Part shown: piece after piece, positions 18,216 to 25,518 of the stretch
Numbering within the stretch: the first letter of the stretch is position 1
How the letters are laid out: every line of letters starts with the position of its first letter
From: an uncultured Sphingobacteriales bacterium
GTDB taxonomy: Bacteria > Bacteroidota > Bacteroidia > Chitinophagales > Chitinophagaceae
Direction: 5' to 3'
DNA length: 28,631 nt
Assembly: GCA_937991535.1 (NCBI GenBank)
Contig: CALKHN010000021.1
Coordinates: 1-28,631 of the forward strand
Position numbers and translations under genes: made by a program
Notes under the pieces: generated by a model
The model's database searches: none
What the model was told of the DNA's origin: nothing
Seen by the model: only the letters and a program-made list of their open reading frames with translations

Positions 18216-18965
18216 ATGAAAAGTCAAATAATAATGCTGTTAGTATTCATCATCGGTATTTCATCATGTAAGAAGGATAATAATGCAACAGTAACCGAGA
18301 ACGAAAATAAAACGGTGCTGCTACGATCAGGTTCAGGCGCAGTTATGCCAGATAATCCCAACAACGCCTATGACAGCATAGGTTATTGGCATAACGAGAT
18401 CGTTGCGTATGTGCAGGAATGCAAACAGCCTAACAATGAGCCGGATGTAAAAGCATCAACACAATGTATCCTCCGCTTTTGCAGGGAGAACCAACGTCCC
18501 GAACCACCTGCATCGCTGTTTATTGCAGTGGAGCAGACGGTACGGCAAAGCAATGAAAGCATTGAAAACCTTATTGCGAATTGTCCTTATGAAGAGCCAG
18601 TAAAGGCTGCCTTGGATTCGCTGGTGCAATTGATAAAGGGACTGTCAGACAACGAAAGTCCTTATCCGGTCATTAAAGCCACTATTATGGACTATGAGCG
18701 CAGGATAATGCAGAATGACATGCTTACTCCTGAAGGACGCGGTATTGCACTTAAAACCGCATCGGTGGCACGTTACTCCATTTATTATTGGATAAACACG
18801 CTCCCTCCTCCGGTTCCAATGGCAGCTTTTAAGTTTAAGAACATTGTGAAATGGATTGCTGCGGTAACAAGTGATATAGGCGGTGCTATTGTGAGCGGCA
18901 ATGTGGAGTATGCTGCCGATTGCAGCACCTATGCTTATGATCTGGTGACTTACAGTATGCCTTAA
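18216..18965 (+). CDS. Predicted lipoprotein of unknown function
   Basis: 249 residues. The N terminus MKSQIIMLLVFIIGISSC is a lipoprotein signal with the lipidated cysteine at 18. The following KKDNN resembles the charged export signal that sends Bacteroidota lipoproteins to the cell surface, so surface exposure is possible. The rest is helical, with several cysteines and many conserved-looking prolines, and I do not recognise it. It sits between the two genes that share the DUF3945-like module, after an 86-base gap. TraO/TraQ-like or entry-exclusion roles are possible but not shown by the sequence. Confidence 0.75.
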   Translation: MKSQIIMLLVFIIGISSCKKDNNATVTENENKTVLLRSGSGAVMPDNPNNAYDSIGYWHNEIVAYVQECKQPNNEPDVKASTQCILRFCRENQRPEPPASLFIAVEQTVRQSNESIENLIANCPYEEPVKAALDSLVQLIKGLSDNESPYPVIKATIMDYERRIMQNDMLTPEGRGIALKTASVARYSIYYWINTLPPPVPMAAFKFKNIVKWIAAVTSDIGGAIVSGNVEYAADCSTYAYDLVTYSMP

Positions 18966-18990
18966 TTGTGTACTCTTTAAAAATCAGGTT

Positions 18991-20043
18991 ATGAATAACA
19001 GCCTTGTGAACAGAGTGGAAGCGGAATTGAATCAATGGCGGTCAAGGGAAGAACGGTTTAGCAAACTGTTCTCCTTTAACCTTTCATCGAACAGAGCATT
19101 GCTAAAAGAAAAGCTGGATTACTATGACCGTATAGCGGCAAAGTACAAAGGCACGCAGGATCTGGACGAACGTTTTGCGCTTAGGATGTTGCGGCAAGAA
19201 CGCAGCCGCATTGAGAAGCAGCTTTACCCTAACCTGTTAATAAGGCTGTTGCGGCGGTTATTGGTAGCACCCGTAAAGGAACAAATTGTGATTAGGCAGG
19301 ATAACAGGAAGACAGAACAAAACAGCCAGGCACTGCACCAACAGGTGCAGCGCACTGGCTTTCCTGACCTTTCGGCAAAAATTGATGAACAGCTAAGGCA
19401 GGGACAACAACAGTTTTCCATTCCGGTTTCATATTACCTCAACGATAAGGAAAGAGTTGATCACCAGCTATCATTTGTAAAAGACCAATCCGGGCAATAC
19501 CATTTTGAAGGGTATAAAACGGCTTTGTATAATGAAGCAAAACCGGATGAAAAACGCCAGCAATACTTTAGTATGCGCCACGAGCATAATCTCAATACTT
19601 CGGAAGCCTATAACCTATTGTCTGGCCGGTGTATTCAGAACGGCGGAACCTGGTTACAGCTCGACCTTAACGATAAGGACCAGCATGGCAACTTTCGTAT
19701 CAAGCAATTTCATTCCGATTACGGATATGATCTTGATAAGGTGCTACAACAGCTTCCTTTGAGGGAGTTAACGAATACAGCCGAAACGGAAAAGCTGAAA
19801 GAGGCTTTAAAGAATGGCGAAAAGATTTCTGTGAGTTTTATAAAGGATGGCAATGAACAACGCTTTTACATTGAAGCAAATCCACAGTTTAAATCAGTCA
19901 ATATTTATGACGAGCATTCCAGAAAGATAACCCTACATACGGCATTAGGTAATAAGACAATGGATGCCATGAAAGTAACCCACAAGGTGAATGAGCAGCA
20001 ACAGCAACAACATTCTAAAAAGAACGGTATTAAAGTAGGTTAA
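18991..20043 (+). CDS. Second protein with the DUF3945-like module
   Basis: 350 residues. Residues 1-105 are basic and helical with coiled-coil character (REERFSKL, LRMLRQERSRIEKQL). From about residue 125 the protein aligns with the C-terminal module of the gene at 16972: NTSEAYNLLSGRC, GNFRIKQFHSDYGYDLDKVL, LPLRELTN, and FYIEANPQFKSVNIYDEHSRKI. The tail is Q/H/K-rich and includes a run of glutamines. It shares strand and close spacing with its neighbours. The module's function is unknown to me; its association with mobile-element genes is familiar. Confidence 0.78.
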   Translation: MNNSLVNRVEAELNQWRSREERFSKLFSFNLSSNRALLKEKLDYYDRIAAKYKGTQDLDERFALRMLRQERSRIEKQLYPNLLIRLLRRLLVAPVKEQIVIRQDNRKTEQNSQALHQQVQRTGFPDLSAKIDEQLRQGQQQFSIPVSYYLNDKERVDHQLSFVKDQSGQYHFEGYKTALYNEAKPDEKRQQYFSMRHEHNLNTSEAYNLLSGRCIQNGGTWLQLDLNDKDQHGNFRIKQFHSDYGYDLDKVLQQLPLRELTNTAETEKLKEALKNGEKISVSFIKDGNEQRFYIEANPQFKSVNIYDEHSRKITLHTALGNKTMDAMKVTHKVNEQQQQQHSKKNGIKVG

Positions 20044-20056
20044 AAAGATATGGGCA

Positions 20057-20350
20057 ATGGACAGGTTAAGTTACTTATCGGATTTTTTTGAAGCCATAGG
20101 AACTGATCCACGCATCAGCATTACCCATATTGGTGTATATGCAGCCCTGTTACAATACCGGATGCAAAAAGGTTTCACTAATCCGATACAGGTATTCAGC
20201 CATGAGATTATGAACATCGCGAAATTATCATCGGCTATAACCTACCATAAATGCGTTAAAGAATTAAGCAGTTATGGATACATCAGGTATGAACCTTCAT
20301 TTAATCGTACAAAAGGCAGCAAAATTTACTTTGCCGAAAGAAGCGATTGA
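20057..20350 (+). CDS. Small winged-helix-like protein
   Basis: 97 residues with helix-helix-wing layout: ITHIGVYAALLQYRMQKG (about 22-39), a likely recognition helix around IMNIAKLSSAITYHKCVKELSSYG, and a wing GYIRYEPSFNRTKGSKIYF (about 74-92). This suggests a small DNA-binding regulator or excisionase-type factor. The conserved-looking YEPSFNxxxGS ending occurs in proteins near Bacteroidota mobile elements. It is the last gene before the 20374-20390 hairpin and the recombinase block. ATG 20057 starts 13 bases after the preceding stop. The DNA target is unknown. Confidence 0.65.
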   Translation: MDRLSYLSDFFEAIGTDPRISITHIGVYAALLQYRMQKGFTNPIQVFSHEIMNIAKLSSAITYHKCVKELSSYGYIRYEPSFNRTKGSKIYFAERSD

Positions 20351-20373
20351 AACTTAGAGTTTAATAATAATCT

Positions 20374-20390
20374 AAGCCCGTGACGGGCTT
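20374..20390 (+). terminator. Hairpin after the transfer operon
   Basis: A perfect 7-bp stem AAGCCCG / CGGGCTT with a TGA loop lies 23 bases after the winged-helix gene. The bases after it (TGTTATCTAAAAG) are not a strong T-tract, so termination may be partial. It is well placed to separate the long transfer transcript from the 63-aa gene and recombinase 1. Confidence 0.5.
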
Positions 20391-20414
20391 TGTTATCTAA
20401 AAGGGAGGTGTGAG

Positions 20415-20606
20415 ATGGAAGATGAAGAGTTGATAAGAATAACTCCTGACAAGGCGATAGAACTATTACAGAAAGACGGTATTTACGTCAATATGGAAGA
20501 AGCTCAGATTATACTCGACTTCTTGTACAGCATGGCAAATATTGTCGTGGAGCAGTTTGTCAGCAGGCAATCTGATGCCATAACCGCAATAAATGAAAAA
20601 AAATAG
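20415..20606 (+). CDS. Small acidic protein upstream of the recombinase
   Basis: 63 residues: MEDEELIRITPDKAIELLQKDGIYVNMEEAQIILDFLYSMANIV and a short basic end. It is preceded by one of the strongest ribosome sites in the window (AAAGGGAGGTGTGAG at 20400-20414), which supports real translation. The TPDKAIELLQKDG..V.MEEAQIILDFLYSMANI pattern is a small helical family that I recall beside Bacteroidota mobile genes, often misnamed as a PTS subunit. It ends 5 bases before recombinase 1, so the two are co-translated. It may help or regulate the recombinase (inference). Confidence 0.75.
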   Translation: MEDEELIRITPDKAIELLQKDGIYVNMEEAQIILDFLYSMANIVVEQFVSRQSDAITAINEKK

Positions 20607-20611
20607 CAGCT

Positions 20612-22171
20612 ATGAAAATTGCAGACCTTTATATCAGGGTGAGTACAGATGAACAGGCAGACAAAGGTTATTCTCAACGTGACCAGGAAGAAAGGCTGCG
20701 CAGGTACTGCAACATCAATAACATCCAAATACGCAAGGTTATTTTTGAAGATCATTCAGCAAAGACTTTTAGGCGGCCAGCATGGCAAAATCTGTTGGTT
20801 GATTTACGGAAGCAAAGAGGTCATTCTGACCTTATCCTTTTTACAAAATGGGATAGGTTTAGCCGTAATGCCGGGGATGCCTACCAAATGATAAGCCTGT
20901 TACGTCATCTTGGAGTAGAGCCGCAGGCAGTGGAGCAACCATTGGATTTGTCCATTCCTGAAAACAAAATGATGCTGGCGTTTTACCTCGCAGCACCGGA
21001 AGTAGAGAATGACCGCAGGGCATTAAATGTATTCAATGGGATGCGGCGTGCTAAGAAGGAAGGCCGCTGGATGGGCACAGCTCCAATTGGCTATCTGAAC
21101 AGAATTACAGAAGATGGCAAGAAATACATTGCACCGAAAGATCAGGATGCTAAAATAATGAAATGGGCTTTTGAGGAAATCTTTCGCAATAAGCTGAATA
21201 CTGAACAAGTTTGGAAACAAGCCCGTGAAAAAGGTTTGAAATGTAGCAAGAATAACTTTTGGGTAGCAATAAGAAATCCAATTTATTGTGGGTTGATTTT
21301 TGTTCCGCAACATAAAGACGAGCAAAGCCAGCTTGTGCCGGGGCAACATGAGCCGATCATAACCACTACATTATTTTTTGATGTGCAGGACGTGCTGGAC
21401 GGCAGAAAGAGAAAGGCGGTCAGTAAAAAAGTAGTTTCACAGGATGATATTCCTTTAAGGGGCTATCTGATTTGTCCAAACTGCGGTAGGTTTTTAACAG
21501 GCAGCGGTTCAAAAGGCAGGAAGAAATATTATCATTACTACCATTGCAGTTCTGAATGTGGTGTACGTTACAAAGCAGATGACGCAAACAATTTGATGAT
21601 AGACGCAATCGGAGAAGAAGTGCGTAATGTTCCGCAACTAAAACTGTTCAGGGAAATTATTGCAGCCACTTATATGGACGTAAATCGGGTTGAAAAAACA
21701 GATCAGAAGCGCATGATGTCACAACTCGACCAGATAAAGCATCGCCTCTCAAAAGCTCGTGAACTTTTACTTCGTGAGGAAATTGAGGGGGAAGACTATC
21801 GTACTATTAAGACAGAGGCCAGCGAAAGAATTGCTGATATTGAAGCAAAGCTAAAAGCCTCTAATTCCTTTTCAGACAGTATGGAACTGCTTTGGGATCT
21901 TCCGATTTCCAAAGTCTCTCATTTAGATATTTTATTTCAAAACGGAACTGTCATACAGAAAAGGAAAATTGTAAGTACAATGTTCCCTGATAACCTGATA
22001 TACGACGGTGTAAAGCTCCATCGCACCAGGGTTAGCGCAGCAATCAGCTTGTTGACCACCCGCAGAAAATGTCCACAGGAAGCTGTTGCAAATAGCAACC
22101 AAACTTATCGGGCTGAAAGTGTTCATCTTAACCGCAAACATGCCGTAACTGCATTGCGAAACAGAATGTAG
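20612..22171 (+). CDS. Large serine recombinase 1
   Basis: 519 residues. The resolvase-type catalytic domain starts MKIADLYIRVSTDEQADKGYS, with the nucleophile serine at 11 and the arginine motif KWDRFSRN at about 80. The recombinase domain follows (RRAKKEGRWMGTAPIGY, about 145-161), then a zinc ribbon with CPNC at 288-291 and the CSSEC pair at about 313-317, then a coiled coil (about 360-430) typical of the synapsis-control region. All catalytic features are intact. Large serine recombinases integrate and excise elements at att sites. It is closely related to recombinase 2 and ends 5 bases from the fic stop on the other strand. Confidence 0.93.
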   Translation: MKIADLYIRVSTDEQADKGYSQRDQEERLRRYCNINNIQIRKVIFEDHSAKTFRRPAWQNLLVDLRKQRGHSDLILFTKWDRFSRNAGDAYQMISLLRHLGVEPQAVEQPLDLSIPENKMMLAFYLAAPEVENDRRALNVFNGMRRAKKEGRWMGTAPIGYLNRITEDGKKYIAPKDQDAKIMKWAFEEIFRNKLNTEQVWKQAREKGLKCSKNNFWVAIRNPIYCGLIFVPQHKDEQSQLVPGQHEPIITTTLFFDVQDVLDGRKRKAVSKKVVSQDDIPLRGYLICPNCGRFLTGSGSKGRKKYYHYYHCSSECGVRYKADDANNLMIDAIGEEVRNVPQLKLFREIIAATYMDVNRVEKTDQKRMMSQLDQIKHRLSKARELLLREEIEGEDYRTIKTEASERIADIEAKLKASNSFSDSMELLWDLPISKVSHLDILFQNGTVIQKRKIVSTMFPDNLIYDGVKLHRTRVSAAISLLTTRRKCPQEAVANSNQTYRAESVHLNRKHAVTALRNRM

Positions 22172-22176
22172 TTTTG

Positions 22177-23739
22177 CTATTTAGCGTCAGGCAACTTTGC
22201 TACAATCTTCCCATGTAACCGCTCGTTGACCAAATAACCAAGAAAAGAAACAAACGAAGTAATGTCATGTCCTACACTTGCCTGCTCCAAAGCCTGCATA
22301 TACTCATCCCTTCTTTCAACTGGTATTATTGTCCACGGGTAACCTCCCGAAGCCAGCATAGCATTCATCAGAAAACGTCCGATCCTTCCATTACCGTCCA
22401 TATATGGATGGATAAAAACGAAGATAAAGTGTCCTAATACTGCTCTCACCGATGGTTCAGTTTCATCCTCCAGTAACTCAAAAAGTACAGGCATAGCATC
22501 TCTCATTGCATCTACATTCAAAGGAACATGCTTGGAATTACCAATGTACACTTGGTGGTTTCGATACCCTGCAAGGTCTGTGGCTTTTAAAAGTCCTGCG
22601 GCTACACTTGGGTCAAACAGTTGCCTGTACCATTTTGAGTGATCCTTGTCAACCTGCTTTCCTGCATTTGCGCCCTTCAGTATAGCTGTGATGGTATCTT
22701 TCACCTGCAGGAAGGCTTGGTAGTAACCTCTGGCTGCCATCGCATCCTTTTGTTTCCGGTCTTCTTCGTTCTCCTTGCTGTTCCATTGGCCGCTGCTTAC
22801 CCTTTCGATCAGTTCCGGGGTTACACGATACCGCTCTATGGAAAGTGAATGGTATGCGTCCGTAACGTAAATGTCGTCAACATCCTTTAAGTAGGCTTGC
22901 AGATCATCCGGTATGCCTGGTGCTTTAGGAAAGCTGGCAATAACAATCTCACGCATCTGCTCCCACATGAGCCTGATACGATTGGCGTAGGGAGAGCGTT
23001 CACGAGAGGACAGACTAAGGGTTAGTTTGGTTTCAAAAGGATCTTCTTCCCGTATATCATAATCAGCTTGTTTAAGGGTGTCAACAATTTGATCAGCTAT
23101 CTTGTCTCTGTTTATATTTCTGAAAGCACCTGCTAACCTGCCTGCAAAGGTTGTATGCCCATTCTCCAGTAGGATAGGCAATACTTCCGAAGCATCTCTT
23201 ATCAATGCAAGGGCTGTGCGGGCATCAATGGCATTTCTTGTATAAATACTTGGAGAGCTATAAACCAATGCAGCCGGAAGATTGTACATTCTAATCCCAT
23301 TTGCTATGATGGTTTGATCCGCAGGCGGGACATTTGCCTTTAAATTGAACAAAGAAGTATTATGCGGCAAGGGTGTAGGGTTATTATTGCCCTGTGGCGA
23401 ACGTAACATTAGCTGTTGCGGTACAGCACTGTTTCCTGCATGGATAAGAAGGGATTGGTCTGGTGATAAACACCATTCTTCCCCAAATTTGTAATTCAGG
23501 AATTTGGCAACAAAGTCCCAATAAGAGCTGTACCAGGAAGTTGTTTCTCCTGCTTTTTCCGCAGGGTCAGTAGGTATATACCAACCCTTTGTAACTTCCC
23601 GAATAAAGCCGTTTTTAAGTAGTATCTCTCTGTATTTCCGATTGGGTATTTCATCGGTATGAATACCAACAACCCCATTATCCTGCAATTCTTTCAGAAA
23701 TTTCAGGGATTCTACTAACCGTTCGCGTGGTGTTGCCAT
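22177..23739 (-). CDS. Fic family protein with AbiEi-like N terminus
   Basis: 520 residues on the minus strand. Residues 5-57 look like the winged helix found at the start of AbiEi-type antitoxins (GIHTDEIPNRKYREILLKNGFI, then VTKGWYIP). About 65-235 resembles the rest of an AbiEi-like regulator. The Fic core has the active-site loop HPYMDGNGRIGRF beginning at H444, which matches HxFx(D/E)GNGRxxR with Y in the F position. A candidate autoinhibitory motif S298-x-x-x-E302 is followed by R303 where class II Fic proteins have G or N. Fic enzymes usually transfer AMP to proteins. It is transcribed against both recombinases and converges tightly with recombinase 1. It probably acts as cargo (toxin, defence or self-regulated modifier); targets are unknown. 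Confidence 0.92.
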   Translation of the reverse strand: MATPRERLVESLKFLKELQDNGVVGIHTDEIPNRKYREILLKNGFIREVTKGWYIPTDPAEKAGETTSWYSSYWDFVAKFLNYKFGEEWCLSPDQSLLIHAGNSAVPQQLMLRSPQGNNNPTPLPHNTSLFNLKANVPPADQTIIANGIRMYNLPAALVYSSPSIYTRNAIDARTALALIRDASEVLPILLENGHTTFAGRLAGAFRNINRDKIADQIVDTLKQADYDIREEDPFETKLTLSLSSRERSPYANRIRLMWEQMREIVIASFPKAPGIPDDLQAYLKDVDDIYVTDAYHSLSIERYRVTPELIERVSSGQWNSKENEEDRKQKDAMAARGYYQAFLQVKDTITAILKGANAGKQVDKDHSKWYRQLFDPSVAAGLLKATDLAGYRNHQVYIGNSKHVPLNVDAMRDAMPVLFELLEDETEPSVRAVLGHFIFVFIHPYMDGNGRIGRFLMNAMLASGGYPWTIIPVERRDEYMQALEQASVGHDITSFVSFLGYLVNERLHGKIVAKLPDAK

Positions 23740-23768
23740 ATCTTATTTTTATTGAAAGGATGTGCCTC

Positions 23769-23848
23769 CTATTAAACCGTGTCGCTTTCTGTCTATTAAA
23801 CAAAGATGTGACAAATTTAGTAAATTTTGCAGTGATAATTCTATTAAA
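23769..23848. repeat. Four CTATTAAA-type 8-mers at 24-bp phase
   Basis: CTATTAAA occurs at 23769-23776, 23793-23800 and 23841-23848, and a 6-of-8 match (TTAGTAAA) lies exactly in phase at 23817-23824. Starts differ by 24, 24 and 24 bases; the sequence between is not conserved. Regular short sites of this kind suggest a multi-site binding region for a regulator or recombination factor. The winged-helix part of the adjacent Fic protein is a candidate binder (inference). Confidence 0.5.
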
Positions 23849-23850
23849 TG

Positions 23851-23880
23851 TTGTTCATCCGGTATTTCTTTGTACCTTTA
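23851..23880 (+). promoter_or_regulatory. Candidate Bacteroidota promoter of recombinase 2
   Basis: TTG at 23851-23853 and TACCTTTA at 23873-23880 are 19 bases apart. This fits the Bacteroidota -33 TTTG / -7 TAnnTTTG pattern with one mismatch in each element. The recombinase ATG is 28 bases downstream. The last phased 8-mer ends two bases before the -33 element, so a bound protein there could block the promoter. Confidence 0.5.
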
Positions 23881-23907
23881 CATTGTACCACACTTAATTT
23901 TTATAGT

Positions 23908-25497
23908 ATGAAAATAGCAGACATTTATGTACGGGTAAGTACGGACGAACAGGCCGATAAGGGCTATTCGCAACGTGACCAGGAGGAACGTTTGCGGAAA
24001 TACTGCGAAATAAACAATATCCGGGTCAGGAAAGTGATACTGGAAGACCACTCTGCAAAGACGTTCAAACGACCAGCTTGGACTGGATTATTAGGCGACC
24101 TGCGTAAGCACAAAGGACATACTGACCTTATTCTGTTTACAAAATGGGATAGGTTCAGCCGTAACGCAGGGGATGCTTACCAGATGATCAGCACCCTTCG
24201 GCGTTTGGGTGTCGAGCCGCAGGCAGTTGAACAACCGCTTGACCTATCTATTCCAGAAAATAAAATGATGCTGGCGTTCTACCTCGCAGCACCTGAAGTA
24301 GAGAATGACCGCAGGGCATTAAATGTGTTTCATGGTATGCGCCGTGCTAAAAAAGAAGGGCGCTGGATGGGAACCGCTCCTATTGGATATGCGAATAAGG
24401 TTACTGAGAATGGCAAGAAATATATTGCTGCGAAGGATATTCAGGGAGACATAATGAAATGGGCGTTTGAGGAACTTTCCCATAGTCAGCTTAACACGGA
24501 ACAGGTATGGAAAAAAGCGAAAGAAAAAGGCTTGAAATGCAGTAAGAATAACTTTTGGGTTGCCATAAGAAATCCGATCTACTGCGGATTAATATTTATA
24601 CCAAAGTACAAGGAAGAAGAAAGCATGTTGGTAAAAGGACAGCATGAACCGTTAATTTCTGAAACTCTGTATTATGACGTTCAGGATGTATTGGATGGAC
24701 GCAAGCGGATTTTAGGAACAAAGGTTACGGCAGACGATAATATTCCGTTGAGAGGCTTCTTAATCTGTCCAAAATGCGGAAGGATGCTTACCGGCAGCGC
24801 ATCGAAGGGAAGAACGCAATACTACCATTATTATCATTGCAGTTCTGCTTGCGGAGTTCGTTACAAGGCAAAAGAGGCAAATGACAAAATGGTTGAGGAA
24901 ATCAGGAAATATGTATGGCCTCTTTCAAGACTTGAAACATGCAAAGACGTAATCACATCAACGTACAAATCAAAAGAACGTGGTGAAAGAGATGAACAGA
25001 AAGATTTAAAGCTGCAATTGCAGGAAGTGAATAGCCGGATTGTAAAAGCAAGAGAATTGCTTTTGTGTGGCGATATAGAAGGCGACGACTATCGTGCAAT
25101 CAAATCTGAATGTGAGGAGAAGATCAATCGTCTGGAAGCAAAATTGAAAGCTGCTGTAAGTTTTCAAACAACGGTAGAGCCATTGTGGGATAAGGCTTTT
25201 AGCAATATCGCTCAGCTTGATATTTTGTACAAAGAAGGTACAGTAGAACTTAAAAGAAAGATAGTTGGTTCGATGTTCCCTGAAAATATCGTATTCGACG
25301 GTTGCCAACATCGAACCAAAAGATTGAACGAAATCATCAACATTATATCCTTGATAGATAGGGAATTAAAGCCCAAAAAAAATGGGACAAGTCGTTTTAA
25401 TTTTGACTTGTCCCATATGGTGAACCCACTGGTACGTTTTTCGAACACGATCATTTTTCAGTTTAGAAAGATTGCAGCCCTTAAAAGGGTTGCATAG
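23908..25497 (+). CDS. Large serine recombinase 2
   Basis: 529 residues from ATG 23908, chosen because it aligns exactly with the start of recombinase 1; a longer frame from 23848 would read through the promoter. Catalytic S11 in YVRVSTDEQ, KWDRFSRN, RWMGTAPIGY, a zinc ribbon (CPKC, then CSSAC) and a coiled-coil segment (about 350-430) are all intact. It is very similar to recombinase 1 up to about residue 480. After that the C-terminal tail differs; about 40 residues are encoded by DNA containing a terminator-like inverted repeat (25374-25416) and a second hairpin (25474-25493). The right end of the element may lie here, so the tail may depend on the DNA it is joined to. Confidence 0.93.
   Translation: MKIADIYVRVSTDEQADKGYSQRDQEERLRKYCEINNIRVRKVILEDHSAKTFKRPAWTGLLGDLRKHKGHTDLILFTKWDRFSRNAGDAYQMISTLRRLGVEPQAVEQPLDLSIPENKMMLAFYLAAPEVENDRRALNVFHGMRRAKKEGRWMGTAPIGYANKVTENGKKYIAAKDIQGDIMKWAFEELSHSQLNTEQVWKKAKEKGLKCSKNNFWVAIRNPIYCGLIFIPKYKEEESMLVKGQHEPLISETLYYDVQDVLDGRKRILGTKVTADDNIPLRGFLICPKCGRMLTGSASKGRTQYYHYYHCSSACGVRYKAKEANDKMVEEIRKYVWPLSRLETCKDVITSTYKSKERGERDEQKDLKLQLQEVNSRIVKARELLLCGDIEGDDYRAIKSECEEKINRLEAKLKAAVSFQTTVEPLWDKAFSNIAQLDILYKEGTVELKRKIVGSMFPENIVFDGCQHRTKRLNEIINIISLIDRELKPKKNGTSRFNFDLSHMVNPLVRFSNTIIFQFRKIAALKRVA
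25374..25416 (-). terminator. Intrinsic terminator for leftward transcription
   Basis: ATGGGACAAGTC (25382-25393) and GACTTGTCCCAT (25405-25416) form a perfect 12-bp stem with an 11-base loop. On the minus strand the stem is followed directly by a run of eight T (25382-25375), the form of a strong rho-independent terminator. On the plus strand no T-run follows. It lies inside the 3' end of the recombinase 2 frame, an unusual place; it could block antisense transcription entering from the right. Confidence 0.7.
25474..25493. repeat. Short hairpin at the end of recombinase 2
   Basis: GCAGCCC and GGGTTGC (one G-U or mismatch pair) enclose TTAAAA and end four bases before the recombinase stop codon. 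There is no T-run, so a terminator role is weak. Next to a large serine recombinase it could also be part of an attachment site. Confidence 0.35.
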
Positions 25498-25518
25498 CAA
25501 GATCTCGCCATTATAAAA

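Larger units (their letters stand above)
23740..23907. promoter_or_regulatory. Divergent control region between fic and recombinase 2
   Basis: This 168-bp AT-rich gap must hold the start signals for the leftward fic gene and the rightward recombinase 2 gene. It contains the four phased 8-mers at 23769-23848 and the candidate promoter at 23851-23880. On the minus strand, CATCTTTG (about 23801-23808 read in reverse) is one base off the TAnnTTTG element and could serve fic, but no matching -33 element is evident. Confidence 0.5.

Noticed and set aside
23848..23907. N-terminal extension of recombinase 2
   Set aside because: It would translate the promoter region and has no match in recombinase 1, whose start aligns with 23908.
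25425..25460. tRNA-like piece (TTCGAAC next to a GGTGAACCC stretch)
   Set aside because: No cloverleaf with anticodon stem and acceptor pairing can be built; only the T-loop-like heptamer fits.
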